Shown: positions 44,779 to 53,915 of the stretch, piece after piece
Layout: each line of letters starts with the position of its first letter
Position numbering within the stretch: position 1 is the stretch's first letter
Origin: Paracoccaceae bacterium
GTDB taxonomy: Bacteria; Pseudomonadota; Alphaproteobacteria; Rhodobacterales; Rhodobacteraceae
Direction of reading: 5' to 3'
Assembly: GCA_027486345.1 (NCBI GenBank)
Contig: JAIXPH010000036.1
Span: forward strand, 124,001 to 188,000
DNA length: 64,000 bases
Program-made: the position numbers and the translations under genes
Notes under the pieces: generated by a model
Database searches by the model: none
What the model was told of the DNA's origin: nothing
The model's input: the letters and a program-made list of their open reading frames with translations, nothing else

Positions 44779-45591
44779 TCACGCCGCCTCGAACACCACT
44801 CGCCGCCGCAGGAATTGCGTCGCGCGGTCCGATACCGCCCTAGCGTCGCCCGTGGTCAGGAACTTCGACACCCTCCCCGCCCCGATGAACTCCGGCCGGC
44901 GGGTCAGGTAATCGGCCAGCGACTCGGCCACCAGATTGGCTTGGGAATAGACCTTGACCCCCTGCCCCAAGGCCTCCTGGAACACCCGCTCCATCAAGGG
45001 GTAATGCGTGCAGCCAAGGATCGCGGCCTCCGGCGCGGGCATGCGGCGCTTCAGTGCCTCGACATGGGAGCGCACCAAGGCCTCGGCCAGGATCTCATCC
45101 CCCTGCTCGATCGCATCGACCACCCCGCCGCAGGGCTGCGCTTCAACATCCACCCCAATGGCGCGATAGGCCAATTCACGCTGGAACGCGCGGCTTGCCA
45201 CCGTGGCGGGCGTAGCGAACAGCGCCACATGTTTCACCGCCACCTCGCGCGGGGGGGAGTTGTCGCCCCATTGCCGTTCGGTCAGCGCCTCGATCAACGG
45301 CACGAAGACCCCCAGCACCCGCTTGTTGCCCGGCACCCATGTCTCCTGCATCCGCTTCAACGCGGCGGCGGAGGCGGTGTTGCAGGCGAGGATCACCAGA
45401 TCACAGCCCTCGGCCCAGAGACGTTCGGTCGCGGCGCAGGTCAGGTTGAAGATGTCGTCATGGGTCCGCACCCCATAGGGCGCATGGGCATTGTCGCCGA
45501 AATAGACGAAGGGCACCTCCGGCAGGCGGCGCGTCACGGCATCCAGTACCGTCAACCCGCCCAAGCCCGAATCGAACACCCCGACTGCCAT
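44779..45591 (-). CDS. murI: Glutamate racemase
   Basis: 270 residues from ATG 45591, with AAGGAAG upstream. [14 protein letters not shown] at the N-terminus and the two catalytic cysteines in [11 protein letters not shown] and GCTHYPLM define MurI. It makes D-glutamate for peptidoglycan. The frame extends to 45747, but those residues do not resemble the family. It is divergent from the LysR gene. Confidence 0.95.
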   Translation of the reverse strand: MAVGVFDSGLGGLTVLDAVTRRLPEVPFVYFGDNAHAPYGVRTHDDIFNLTCAATERLWAEGCDLVILACNTASAAALKRMQETWVPGNKRVLGVFVPLIEALTERQWGDNSPPREVAVKHVALFATPATVASRAFQRELAYRAIGVDVEAQPCGGVVDAIEQGDEILAEALVRSHVEALKRRMPAPEAAILGCTHYPLMERVFQEALGQGVKVYSQANLVAESLADYLTRRPEFIGAGRVSKFLTTGDARAVSDRATQFLRRRVVFEAA

Positions 45592-45876
45592 GCCTGTCTT
45601 CCTTCTGTTCCGTCCGCCCGCGCGGCGCGTCCCGGTTCCTGCCCCGGCCTCGCTTCGATCATAGGCCGCTTGTCCGCCCCGCGAAAGACCTTGGGGCGCG
45701 CAAAGGTCGCCCCGGACCGTGCCGGACAGCCCAAAGCGGCGCGACAAAACCCGGCAGGCGCGGTTTTCCAGCCGTTTTTCCGGTTTTCCATACGTTTACA
45801 CGGCAAGATTTGCCCTTACATAGGCGCGGCTATGATAAGCGTTCACGGTGGGCGCAGTTTGCGCGAGGGCGGATAT

Positions 45877-46770
45877 ATGGACTGGGACAAGCTACGCATC
45901 TTTCACGCGGTGGCCGACAAGGGCAGCCTGACCCATGCGGGCGACGTGCTGCATCTGTCGCAATCCGCCGTCAGCCGCCAGATCCGCGCGCTGGAGGAAA
46001 GCCTGAACGTCACGCTCTTCCACCGTCACGCGCGGGGGCTGATCCTGACCGAACAGGGGGAGCTTCTGTTCGACGCCACGACCCAGATGATCAAGCGTCT
46101 GGACGCCACCGCCGCCCGCATCCGCGATTCCGAGGATGAGGTGCTGGGGGAGTTGCGCGTCACCACCACCATGGGCTTCGGCACGCTCTGGCTCGCCCCG
46201 CGACTGGCGACGCTGTATCAGAAATACCCCGGCCTGAAGATCGACCTGATGCTGGAGGAACGCGTGCTCGACCTGCCCATGCGCGAGGCCGATGTCGCCA
46301 TCCGCATGAAAGAACCCTCGCAAGCCGACCTGATCCGCAAACGCCTGATGAACATCCGCATGCGGCTTTATGCGACGCCGGAGTATCTGGCGCAGAACGG
46401 CACGCCGCTGACGATGGCCGATTTCGCCAGCCACAGGCTGATCTGCCAGCACCCCGGCACGGCGCAGGTCGCGGCGGGGGCCAGTCTGGTGCAGGATCTG
46501 ATGGCCAATGACATCCCCTCCACCCTGACCGTCAACAACTACTTCGGGGTGTTGCAGGGGGTCTTGAACCACATCGGCATCGGGGTCCTGCCCGATTACA
46601 TCACCGAGGATTTCCCCCATCTGATCCGCGTCCTGCCGGATGTGGAAAGCGGCGAGGTGCCGGTTTTCCTCGCCTACCCCGAGGAGTTGCGCCATTCCAA
46701 GCGCGTGGCGGCCTTCCGCGAATTCGTGTCCGAGGAAATCTTCAAGTATCGCAAGCGCGAACAGGGCTGA
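45877..46770 (+). CDS. LysR-family transcriptional regulator
   Basis: 297 residues from ATG 45877 (MDWDKLRIFHAVADKGSLTH). The HTH reads VLHLSQSAVSRQIRALEESL, and a type-2 periplasmic-binding effector domain follows. An upstream ATG at 45832 would add 15 residues; the start at MDWDKL is the one familiar from Rhodobacteraceae relatives. The ligand and targets are unknown. A candidate small RNA and a strong terminator follow. Confidence 0.9.
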   Translation: MDWDKLRIFHAVADKGSLTHAGDVLHLSQSAVSRQIRALEESLNVTLFHRHARGLILTEQGELLFDATTQMIKRLDATAARIRDSEDEVLGELRVTTTMGFGTLWLAPRLATLYQKYPGLKIDLMLEERVLDLPMREADVAIRMKEPSQADLIRKRLMNIRMRLYATPEYLAQNGTPLTMADFASHRLICQHPGTAQVAAGASLVQDLMANDIPSTLTVNNYFGVLQGVLNHIGIGVLPDYITEDFPHLIRVLPDVESGEVPVFLAYPEELRHSKRVAAFREFVSEEIFKYRKREQG

Positions 46771-46852
46771 GCATGGTGCGGGCGCGCCCGCGCCGCCTTG
46801 GGTCTTGTGGCACGAAAGGCACAGATCGCCGCAGCCATGCAACATATGCATA

Positions 46853-47000
46853 GCGGCCATGACGTGCAAAACGTCATGCCGCACTTGCACAATAAACCGT
46901 CATTCCCTAAATCGTGCAGCGAGGCGGTGATCGAGGTTTCTCTCACCACCTCATACCTCCCTGTTGGACTTGGGCCGAGCTTCTGCTCGGCCTTTTTTTT
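46853..47000 (+). ncRNA. Candidate small RNA or structured 3' UTR after the LysR gene
   Basis: The 247-bp gap holds no credible gene but contains ordered structure. A 12-bp hairpin with one bulge (46853-46882, loop GCAAA) comes first, then GGTGA/TCACC (46926-46947), then CCTCATACCTCCCTG, which includes anti-Shine-Dalgarno-like CCUCC, and finally a canonical terminator. It is co-oriented with the LysR gene, so a processed 3' UTR or an independent sRNA are both possible. No promoter was identified. Confidence 0.4.
46973..47000 (+). terminator. Strong intrinsic terminator
   Basis: GGCCGAGC, loop TTCT, GCTCGGCC, then eight T residues (46993-47000). It ends rightward transcription from the LysR gene or candidate sRNA 18 bp before the stop of the convergent sigma factor gene. 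Confidence 0.95.
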
Positions 47001-47017
47001 GCTTTCACGCCCGGTTT

Positions 47018-48223
47018 TCAGGAGTGCCCCTCACAGGGCAGCTTTTGCTGGGCGGCGATCAGGAAAGCGGCATCTGCCGCAGCGGACGCATCGCGGATCG
47101 CGCGGTCATAGGCGGCGCGAGATTCGGCCACCCGCCCGATCCGGGCCAGCAGCATGGCGCGCACCGCGTGAAACGGCTGATACTCCGCCAACGCGCCGGA
47201 CAGGCGGTCCACCACGGCAACGGCACCCGTGACGTCCCCGGTTTCGGCCAAGGCCACGGCGCGGTTCAGTGCCACCACGGGCGTGGGTTCCATCCGCCAT
47301 AGCACATCGTAAAGCGCCATGATCTGCGGCCAGTCAGGGCCGGGGTCCGCCATCTGGCAATCGGCGATGGCGCCCTTGATCTGGAATGGGCCGGGGCGGC
47401 GGCGACCAAAGGCGGTGTGCAGCAGGGCGCGGCCTTCCTCCAGCTGGCGGGCATCCCACAAGCTGCGGTCCTGTTCGGCGGGGGGAATGGTCGCCCCTGC
47501 CCCATGGCGCGCGGCGCGGCGGGCGTGGGTCAGCAGCATCAGGGCGAGCGCCCCCTCAACCTCGGCCTCGTCTGGGCGCAGGTGGTTGACCAGACGGGTC
47601 AGAAAGATCGCCTCGGCGCAGAGATCGCGCGGCTCATCCGGCCCGGCGGTGTAGCCGGTGGTGAAGATCAGATAGGCCGTGGTCAGCACCGCATCCAGAC
47701 GGTCGGCCCAGACCTCTGGCCCCGGCACGGCAAAGGGGATGCCCGCCTTGGCGATCTTGGCCTTGGCGCGGGACAGGCGCTGGCCCATCGTGGGTTCGGT
47801 ATCCAGAAAGGCGCGGGCGATGTCGGCAGTGGTCAGGCCGCAGACGGTGCGCAGGGTCAGGGCGACCTGGGATTTCGGCTCAAGCGCCGGGTGGCAACAG
47901 GTGAAGATCAGGCGCAGGCGGTCATCGGGGATGTCCTCGGGGTCGTCGCCCTCAAACTGCGACAGGCGTTCCAAGGTCTCGCGCACCACCGCGCCGCGCT
48001 GGCCATGGCGCAGGCGGTCAATCGCCTTGCGCCCGGCCACGCGCAACAGCCATGCCGTGGGATTGGCGGGCGTGCCACGCTGCCAATGCGTCAGGGCCGA
48101 GATGGCGGCCTCTTGCAGCGCCTCTTCCGCCAGCGAGAAATCCCGGCACCGGGCGATGAGGGCGGCCAGAAGCCGCCCCCGGTCCTGCCGCAAAACGGCC
48201 TCAAGCTGCTGATGCGGTGTCAT
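47018..48223 (-). CDS. ECF sigma factor with C-terminal extension (ECF42-like)
   Basis: 401 residues. Region 2 (FSLAEEALQEAAISALTHW, then WLLRVAGRKAIDRLRHG) and region 4 (GLTTADIARAFLDTEPTMGQ) are followed by a C-terminal helical-repeat domain of about 200 residues (DUF6596) with TPVVALNRAVALAE. Such factors lack an anti-sigma partner and occur next to DGPF/YciI proteins, as here. The gene overlaps the upstream YciI gene by 23 nt. Confidence 0.9.
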   Translation of the reverse strand: MTPHQQLEAVLRQDRGRLLAALIARCRDFSLAEEALQEAAISALTHWQRGTPANPTAWLLRVAGRKAIDRLRHGQRGAVVRETLERLSQFEGDDPEDIPDDRLRLIFTCCHPALEPKSQVALTLRTVCGLTTADIARAFLDTEPTMGQRLSRAKAKIAKAGIPFAVPGPEVWADRLDAVLTTAYLIFTTGYTAGPDEPRDLCAEAIFLTRLVNHLRPDEAEVEGALALMLLTHARRAARHGAGATIPPAEQDRSLWDARQLEEGRALLHTAFGRRRPGPFQIKGAIADCQMADPGPDWPQIMALYDVLWRMEPTPVVALNRAVALAETGDVTGAVAVVDRLSGALAEYQPFHAVRAMLLARIGRVAESRAAYDRAIRDASAAADAAFLIAAQQKLPCEGHS

Positions 48224-48566
48224 AGACCATCACGGGCCGCACCTCGACCGTTCCGATCTTGGCCACGGGGATCGTTGTGGCATAGGCCAACGCCGCATCC
48301 AGATCCGGCGCTTCGATCAGATAGAACCCGCCCAGATGTTCGCGCGTTTCGGCAAAGGGACCGTCCATCGTCTCGACCTTGCCGCCCCTGATGCGCAGGG
48401 ACGTGGCGGTTTCCACCCCTTGCAGCCCCTCTCCGGCCAGAAAGGCCCCTTGGGCCGCCATCTTCTGCGAGGCGGCGTAAAAGCCGCCCATGTAGTCGGA
48501 AAAATCAGCGCTGTCCGGCGCGGGTTCCTTGGCCGGGTCGACATAGAGCAGCAGCAGATACTTCAT
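48201..48566 (-). CDS. YciI-family DGPF protein
   Basis: 121 residues, with MKYLLLLYVDP at the N-terminus and the motif TMDGPFAETREHLGGFYLIE. DGPF proteins accompany ECF42-type sigma factors and probably belong to the same signalling unit or regulon. The biochemical role is unknown. It lies first in the operon with the sigma gene. Confidence 0.9.
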   Translation of the reverse strand: MKYLLLLYVDPAKEPAPDSADFSDYMGGFYAASQKMAAQGAFLAGEGLQGVETATSLRIRGGKVETMDGPFAETREHLGGFYLIEAPDLDAALAYATTIPVAKIGTVEVRPVMVYDTASAA

Positions 48567-48761
48567 TTCCTCATCCTTTCACTGGCAAGACACGGCCCCA
48601 TGCCGTGATCTTACCCCAAGGACGCGCGGGAGGCGCGGATTTCGACATCACTTGCGCGGCCCGTGCAAAAAATTGCGTCCAGCCCCGGCCCGCTTCCCCC
48701 TTTCCCTTGTCCCCCCTTTCGCCTAAACGCGCGGGCAAGCCGACAATCTGGGGATGCTGCC

Positions 48762-50915
48762 ATGACCGAGCCCGCCATCACGCCCGACCTGATCGCCAGC
48801 CACGGGCTGAAACCGGACGAATACCAGCGCATCCTTGGCATCATCGGGCGCGAACCGACCTTCACCGAGCTTGGCATCTTCTCGGCGATGTGGAACGAGC
48901 ATTGTTCCTACAAGTCGTCGAAGAAATGGCTGCGCACCCTGCCCACCACCGGCCCGCAGGTGATCTGCGGCCCCGGCGAGAATGCGGGCGTGGTCGATAT
49001 TGGCGACGGTCAGGCGGTCATCTTCAAGATGGAAAGCCACAACCACCCCAGCTACATCGAACCCTATCAGGGTGCGGCGACCGGCGTGGGCGGCATCCTG
49101 CGCGACGTCTTCACCATGGGCGCGCGCCCCATCGCTGCGATGAACGCACTGAGCTTTGGTGAGCCGTCGCATCCGAAGACCGCGCATCTGGTCAAAGGCG
49201 TGGTCGAAGGCGTTGGCGGCTATGGCAATGCCTTTGGCGTGCCGACCGTGGGCGGCGAAGTGCGCTTCCACAAATCCTATAACGGCAACTGCCTTGTGAA
49301 CGCCTTTGCGGCGGGTCTGGCCGATGCCGACAAGATCTTCTACTCGGTCGCCTCGGGTGTGGGGATGCCGGTGGTTTACCTTGGGGCCAAGACGGGCCGC
49401 GATGGCGTGGGCGGCGCGACGATGGCCTCGGCGGAATTCGACGACACGATCGAGGAAAAGCGCCCCACCGTTCAGGTCGGCGACCCCTTTACCGAAAAGC
49501 GCCTGCTTGAGGCCTGTCTGGAACTGATGGCCTCGGGTGCCGTGATCTCGATCCAAGACATGGGCGCGGCGGGTCTGACCTGTTCGGCGGTGGAAATGGG
49601 CGACAAGGGCGGCTTGGGGATCAAGCTGCAACTCGATGACGTGCCGCAGCGCGAAACCGGCATGACGGCCTATGAGATGATGCTGTCGGAATCTCAGGAA
49701 CGCATGCTGATGGTCCTGAAGCCGGAACTTGAGGACGTCGCCCGCGCCATATTCGTCAAATGGGACCTCGACTTCGCCATCGTGGGCGAGACGATCCCCG
49801 AAGATCGTTTCCTGATCCTGCATGGCAATGAGATCAAGGCCGACCTGCCGCTGTCGAAACTTTCCTCCTCTGCACCTGAGTATGACCGCCCGTGGGTGGA
49901 AACGCCTGTCCCTGCCCCCGTCGGGGATATCCCGGCCATCGGCGCGATTGCGGGGCTCAAGGCGCTGATCGGATCGCCCTCCTACGCCCACAAGGCTTGG
50001 GTTTACGAGCAATATGACAGCATGGTCGGCGCAGATACCGTGATGGCCCCCGGTGCTGCCGCCGGTGTGGTGCGCGTGCATGGCACCGGCAAGGCGCTGG
50101 CCTTCACGTCGGACGTCACCCCCCGCTACGTCAAGGCCAATCCGTTCGAGGGCGGCAAGCAGGCCGTGGCCGAAGCCTATCGCAACCTGACCGCCGTGGG
50201 CGCGACGCCCCTTGCCACCACCGACAACCTCAACTTCGGCAACCCCGAAAAGCCCGAGATCATGGGCCAGTTCGTCGGCGCCATCAAAGGGATCGGCGCG
50301 GCCGTCGCGGCTTTGGACATGCCCATCGTGTCGGGCAACGTGTCACTTTACAATGAAACCGATGGCAAAGGCATCCTGCCCACCCCCACCATCGGCGCGG
50401 TCGGTATCCTGAAATCGCTGGATGATCTGATCGCCGGGCGCCCGGTTGCGGGCGACGCCGTGGTTCTGGTCGGCGCGACCGCTGGCCATCTGGGCCAAAG
50501 CGCCCTGCTGGCCGAGGCTTTCGGGATCGAAGCCGGTGACGCCCCGCATGTCGATCTGGCGGCGGAAAAGGCCAACGGCGATTTCATCCGCGCCCACCGC
50601 GCCCATATCCGCGCCTGCACCGACCTTGGCGATGGCGGCTTGGCACTGGCCGCATTTGAGATGGCCGAGGGCGCAGGTCTGGGCGTCACGCTTGAGGCAG
50701 CCGACATCCCGACCCTGTTCGGTGAGGATCAGGCCCGCTACCTGATCGCCACCGCCAGCCCCGAGGCGCTGGTCGCCGCAGGTCAGGCCGCAGGCGTGCC
50801 GGTGGCTGTGGTTGGCCGCTTCGGTGGTGATGCTGTCAGCTTCGGCGGCGACTCTGCCCCCTTGGCCGCGCTCTCGGACCTCTACCGCAGCGCCTTTGCC
50901 AAGGCGGTGGCGTGA
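48762..50915 (+). CDS. purL: Phosphoribosylformylglycinamidine synthase, PurL subunit
   Basis: 717 residues from ATG 48762 ([10 protein letters not shown]). It contains [35 protein letters not shown] and [20 protein letters not shown], all signatures of the small PurL of the PurQLS complex. It performs the fourth step of purine synthesis. A longer frame from 48663 lacks family resemblance. The stop overlaps the next start (GTGA). Confidence 0.96.
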   Translation: MTEPAITPDLIASHGLKPDEYQRILGIIGREPTFTELGIFSAMWNEHCSYKSSKKWLRTLPTTGPQVICGPGENAGVVDIGDGQAVIFKMESHNHPSYIEPYQGAATGVGGILRDVFTMGARPIAAMNALSFGEPSHPKTAHLVKGVVEGVGGYGNAFGVPTVGGEVRFHKSYNGNCLVNAFAAGLADADKIFYSVASGVGMPVVYLGAKTGRDGVGGATMASAEFDDTIEEKRPTVQVGDPFTEKRLLEACLELMASGAVISIQDMGAAGLTCSAVEMGDKGGLGIKLQLDDVPQRETGMTAYEMMLSESQERMLMVLKPELEDVARAIFVKWDLDFAIVGETIPEDRFLILHGNEIKADLPLSKLSSSAPEYDRPWVETPVPAPVGDIPAIGAIAGLKALIGSPSYAHKAWVYEQYDSMVGADTVMAPGAAAGVVRVHGTGKALAFTSDVTPRYVKANPFEGGKQAVAEAYRNLTAVGATPLATTDNLNFGNPEKPEIMGQFVGAIKGIGAAVAALDMPIVSGNVSLYNETDGKGILPTPTIGAVGILKSLDDLIAGRPVAGDAVVLVGATAGHLGQSALLAEAFGIEAGDAPHVDLAAEKANGDFIRAHRAHIRACTDLGDGGLALAAFEMAEGAGLGVTLEAADIPTLFGEDQARYLIATASPEALVAAGQAAGVPVAVVGRFGGDAVSFGGDSAPLAALSDLYRSAFAKAVA

Positions 50916-51406
50916 CTCTGCGCCCCGCCACCCCGGCGGATTTTCCCTTTATCCGGGCGCTCGCGCAGCGGCCGGACTATGCGATCTACATCACGGATGA
51001 GGATGAGGGTCGGCTGGCCTTCTACGCCAGCGACCCCGCGCACCGTTTGCAAATCTGGGAAGAAAACGGCACCCCGGCGGGCTATGCGCTGTGGGCCGAA
51101 ATCGGCAATCCGTCGGGCCGGGTGGAGTTGCGGCGTCTGGCCTTGGATCAGGCGGGCGGCGGCAAGGGCTTGGGATTTGTGCAAACGCTGACGGCCTATG
51201 GCTTCGACGTGCTGGGGGCGCGGAAGGTCTGGCTCGATGCCAGCGGCGAAAACCTGCGCGCGCAAAAGATTTACGACCGCGCCGGATACACGCTGGAAGG
51301 CCGCCTGCGCGACCATTGGTATCGCCCCACCCTTGGGCGCAATGTCGATGTGATGCTCTACGGCCTGCTGCGCGACGACTGGGCACGGATGATGGCCAGT
51401 CTTTGA
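50912..51406 (+). CDS. GNAT-family N-acetyltransferase
   Basis: 164 residues starting at GTG 50912, within the purL stop. The acetyl-CoA loop shows [20 protein letters not shown] and the C-terminal part reads [21 protein letters not shown], typical of GNAT enzymes. The substrate is unknown. It is translationally coupled to purL and followed by bolA and grxD. Confidence 0.88.
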   Translation: MTLRPATPADFPFIRALAQRPDYAIYITDEDEGRLAFYASDPAHRLQIWEENGTPAGYALWAEIGNPSGRVELRRLALDQAGGGKGLGFVQTLTAYGFDVLGARKVWLDASGENLRAQKIYDRAGYTLEGRLRDHWYRPTLGRNVDVMLYGLLRDDWARMMASL

Positions 51407-51463
51407 CCCTTGCGGCCCTGCCGTGACACGCCTAAATCTTGGGGGAATGAACCGGAGACGCCC

Positions 51464-51700
51464 ATGGCCATCGAAGCACGCGACATCGAAAACCTGATCC
51501 GGGAAAGTTTCCCGAACGCCAAGATCACGGTGCAGGGCGATGACGGCGCACATTTCGCGGCCGAGGTGATCGATGCCTCCTTCAAGGGCATGAACCGGGT
51601 GCAACAACAGCGGGCGGTCTATGCCGCGCTGAAAGGCAAGATGGATGGCGCGCATGGGGAACTCCATGCGCTGGCGCTGACGACCAAAGCGCCAGAATGA
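51464..51700 (+). CDS. BolA-family protein
   Basis: 78 residues from ATG 51464, preceded by GGAG. The class II fold signature FKGMNRVQQQRAVYAALK, with HGELHALALTT near the end, matches the YrbA/BolA-like group that binds [2Fe-2S] clusters together with CGFS glutaredoxins. The very next gene encodes such a glutaredoxin, so the two probably form a heterocomplex in iron-sulfur trafficking or iron sensing. Confidence 0.92.
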   Translation: MAIEARDIENLIRESFPNAKITVQGDDGAHFAAEVIDASFKGMNRVQQQRAVYAALKGKMDGAHGELHALALTTKAPE

Positions 51701-51713
51701 AAGGGCTAAAGCT

Positions 51714-52073
51714 ATGAGCGCGCAGGATCAAATCCGCGAAACGATCGAAAAGAACGATGTGGTGCTGTTCATGAAGGGCACCAAGATGATGCCGCAATGC
51801 GGCTTCTCCAGCCGCGTGGCGGGGGTGCTGAATTACATGGGCGTCAACTTCGCCGATGTGAACGTGCTGGCCGATGCAGAAATCCGTCAGGGGATCAAGG
51901 ACTACTCGGACTGGCCGACCATCCCGCAGCTTTACGTCAAGGGCGAATTCGTCGGCGGCTGCGACATCGTCACCGAAATGACCCTGTCGGGCGAGCTGGA
52001 CACGCTGTTTGAAACCAAGGGCGTGACCTTCGACAAGGACGCCGCCAACAAGATCCGCGAAGCCAACGGCTGA
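51714..52073 (+). CDS. grxD: Monothiol glutaredoxin (CGFS type)
   Basis: 119 residues. Cys29 lies in MPQCGFSSRV, the monothiol active site; TIPQLYVKGEFVGGCDIV is the glutathione-binding region. It carries a [2Fe-2S] cluster shared with BolA. It lies 13 bp after bolA and is followed by a good terminator. Confidence 0.96.
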   Translation: MSAQDQIRETIEKNDVVLFMKGTKMMPQCGFSSRVAGVLNYMGVNFADVNVLADAEIRQGIKDYSDWPTIPQLYVKGEFVGGCDIVTEMTLSGELDTLFETKGVTFDKDAANKIREANG

Positions 52074-52092
52074 TCCTGCGGTTCAGACGGTC

Positions 52093-52121
52093 AAGGGCCC
52101 GCCCGGAACGGCGGGCCTTTT
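52093..52121 (+). terminator. Intrinsic terminator after grxD
   Basis: GGCCCGCC (52096-52103), loop CGGAAC, GGCGGGCC (52110-52117), then TTTT. It ends the purL-GNAT-bolA-grxD operon and faces the convergent ccdB gene, which ends 6 bp later. Confidence 0.9.
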
Positions 52122-52126
52122 GCGTT

Positions 52127-52426
52127 TCAGGTGCCCGACAGCATCACGTCAAAGGCACGGATGATGCGATCCCGGTGATGGGCGACGTTTGTCACATTCT
52201 GGCCAAGCTCGGACAATGTGAGCGTGGCCAGGACATGCGGAACGATCCTCAACCGCAGATCTCCTCCCGAGATGACTGGGGCCAAGGCCGCAATGGTAGG
52301 TGCCGGACTGCTTTGCGGCAAAACGACACAAACTGTGCGCGTGGCAAGATCGGACAACAGATCATGCTGCAGGACCAGCACAAGATCGCCTGTCGCGGTG
52401 CGCCAGATGTCAAACTGATCCGCCAT
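52127..52426 (-). CDS. ccdB: CcdB-like toxin
   Basis: 99 residues from ATG 52426 (MADQFDIWRTATGDLVLVLQ). The CcdB fold is suggested by LVLVLQHDLLSDLATRTVCV and VLATLTLSELGQNVTNVAHH. CcdB poisons DNA gyrase. In CcdB the last three residues (WGI) are critical; this protein ends LSGT, so gyrase activity is uncertain. It shares one base with the ccdA stop. Confidence 0.82.
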   Translation of the reverse strand: MADQFDIWRTATGDLVLVLQHDLLSDLATRTVCVVLPQSSPAPTIAALAPVISGGDLRLRIVPHVLATLTLSELGQNVTNVAHHRDRIIRAFDVMLSGT

Positions 52427-52653
52427 CAGAACTTGCGGTACTGCGACAACGGAATCCCGTTCTCTTCGATCCACTTGTTGTAGGCCGCCACCGCCTCGGC
52501 GTTGTCGATCTTCCAGCGGCGGGCACGTTCGGCCTTGACAGCGGCCAAGACCCCGGCCTCGGCCGCGCGTGAGATGTTGACGCCCAGTTCCTTGGCCTCA
52601 TCCAGCAACTCCCGGTCAAGCGTCAGGCTGGTGGAGCGGCGGTCGGCCATCAC
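52426..52653 (-). CDS. ccdA: CcdA-like antitoxin
   Basis: 75 residues; ATG 52650 is an alternative. The ribbon-helix-helix N-terminus RRSTSLTLDRELLDEAKELG is followed by the toxin-wrapping tail AVAAYNKWIEENGIPLSQYR, the CcdA hallmark. It should bind CcdB and autoregulate. An 11-bp direct repeat lies 30 bp upstream. Confidence 0.88.
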   Translation of the reverse strand: MMADRRSTSLTLDRELLDEAKELGVNISRAAEAGVLAAVKAERARRWKIDNAEAVAAYNKWIEENGIPLSQYRKF

Positions 52654-52682
52654 GGTTTCCCCCTTAAGGTTTACCCCTGTGG

Positions 52683-52705
52683 AACATACCGCAAAACATA
52701 CCGCA
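52683..52705. repeat. Tandem 11-bp repeat upstream of ccdA
   Basis: AACATACCGCA occurs twice with a 12-bp period (52683-52693 and 52695-52705). Its place before the antitoxin start suggests a CcdA/CcdB operator. Confidence 0.5.
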
Positions 52706-52730
52706 TCGCCGCCCCTGTGACAACGCCACC

Positions 52731-53093
52731 TCAGCCGCGCTTTTCGTCCAGCGCGGCGGCCAGCGCTTCGGCGCGGGCGGCGATGTCGGCCAGCGTTTCC
52801 TGCACCTGCGGCGGGATCACCGGCACTTCGACCCGCACCTCTGGCCGCGCCTCAAGCTCTGCCACGCGGGCCTGCAACTGGCGGCACTGATCCTCGACCG
52901 AGGCGGTGCGGTCGGCCAGCAAGAGACCCGCCATCAGCAGCATCTTGGCTTCGGTGATGCGGCCCATCTGGGCGACCAAGGGCTGCGCCTCGCGATCCAG
53001 CATGGCGGCGGCGGCTTGCAGGAAGTGTTCCTCGCCATCCTGACAGGCGACGGTGAAGCTGCGCCCGCCGATCTGAACGTTCAACTCAGCCAT
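52731..53093 (-). CDS. zapA: Cell division protein ZapA
   Basis: 120 residues from ATG 53093 (MAELNVQIGGRSFTVACQDG). The globular N-terminal domain is followed by a coiled coil (RTASVEDQCRQLQARVAELE), as in ZapA proteins that bundle FtsZ filaments. It overlaps the preceding coiled-coil gene by 8 nt. An extended frame to 53327 is a shadow. Confidence 0.92.
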   Translation of the reverse strand: MAELNVQIGGRSFTVACQDGEEHFLQAAAAMLDREAQPLVAQMGRITEAKMLLMAGLLLADRTASVEDQCRQLQARVAELEARPEVRVEVPVIPPQVQETLADIAARAEALAAALDEKRG

Positions 53094-53604
53094 TGTCGCG
53101 GCCCTCCCCGGCGGTGGCCACCGGCTGCACCAGCGGATCGAGTTCCGCGATGATTTCATCCAATTCGGCGATTTCCGACTGACGCTCGGCGCGCATCGCG
53201 TCCACCTCGGCCAGCAGGGCGCGGTTGATCGCAGCGGTGTCGGGCAAGGTCGCAACTTGAGCCGAGCGCAGCGATTGCAGGCTTTCGCGCAGGGTGCCCA
53301 CGGTCTTGCGCAGGCGGACAAGATCAAGCCCCTGCACGTCCAGCAATTTGGTCAGGCGGTCTACCTGTTCCTGCAAGGCCGTGACCTTGGCCCCATCGCC
53401 CCCGGTTGCAGGACCCGCGTCGAGTTGCGCCTGCAGCGCCGCCCGCGCCGCGCGTTCGGCGGAAAGCTCTGCGCGCAAGGCCTCCAGTTCGGCACTCTGG
53501 TCCGCGGCGGGCTCCGCCACGGCTGCGGGCAGTGCCGCGAGGCCATCGCCAATGCGTGTCAGGGCGGCGGAAATCCGACGCTCAAGCTCTGCCAAGTCCT
53601 TCAT
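53086..53604 (-). CDS. Coiled-coil protein co-transcribed with zapA
   Basis: 172 residues from ATG 53604 (MKDLAELERRISAALTRIG). Starts at 53670 or 53706 are possible, none with a strong ribosome site. Almost the whole protein is charged heptad-like helix (SAELEALRAELSAERAARAA, then VTALQEQVDRLTKLLDVQGL). I recognise no catalytic domain. Overlap with zapA suggests a role in cell division, perhaps as a ZapA/ZapB-like structural partner; this is inferred from context only. Confidence 0.75.
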   Translation of the reverse strand: MKDLAELERRISAALTRIGDGLAALPAAVAEPAADQSAELEALRAELSAERAARAALQAQLDAGPATGGDGAKVTALQEQVDRLTKLLDVQGLDLVRLRKTVGTLRESLQSLRSAQVATLPDTAAINRALLAEVDAMRAERQSEIAELDEIIAELDPLVQPVATAGEGRDNG

Positions 53605-53915
53605 GCGCAGACCATGTGTGCTGTTGTCTTCACCGTTCGACCCGACCTGTCCGGTATCTGTGCTGTGCATCTTCGTGTTTTTCTTCCCCACGCGCGCGCC
53701 CCGCATCCATGGGGTTGGTCGCGTTTTCGTCCTGCTGCCGTCCTGCGCCGCGAATCAACGCAAGCCGCCCCATCCTTGATCCTGACGACCGATGTTACCC
53801 GAACTGACCGCCCCGGCCATGCCTTTGCGGCCCCGGACGGGGTCTGGATGCTTGATCTTGCCGTCCGTGCTGCTATGCACCCCACATCCCTCAACTGCAA
53901 GACAGGACCACGGCC
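53605..53915. other. Divergent gap between the zapA operon and transketolase
   Basis: 311 bp if the coiled-coil gene starts at 53604. I see no tRNA, no 6S-like long hairpin and no convincing small gene. The right part must contain the tkt promoter; the left part may belong to a longer coiled-coil protein. Confidence 0.4.

Noticed and set aside
52654-53915. 6S RNA gene near zapA, where it lies in many proteobacteria
   Set aside because: The gap downstream of zapA is only 77 bp, and the upstream gap shows no long rod-like hairpin with a central bubble.
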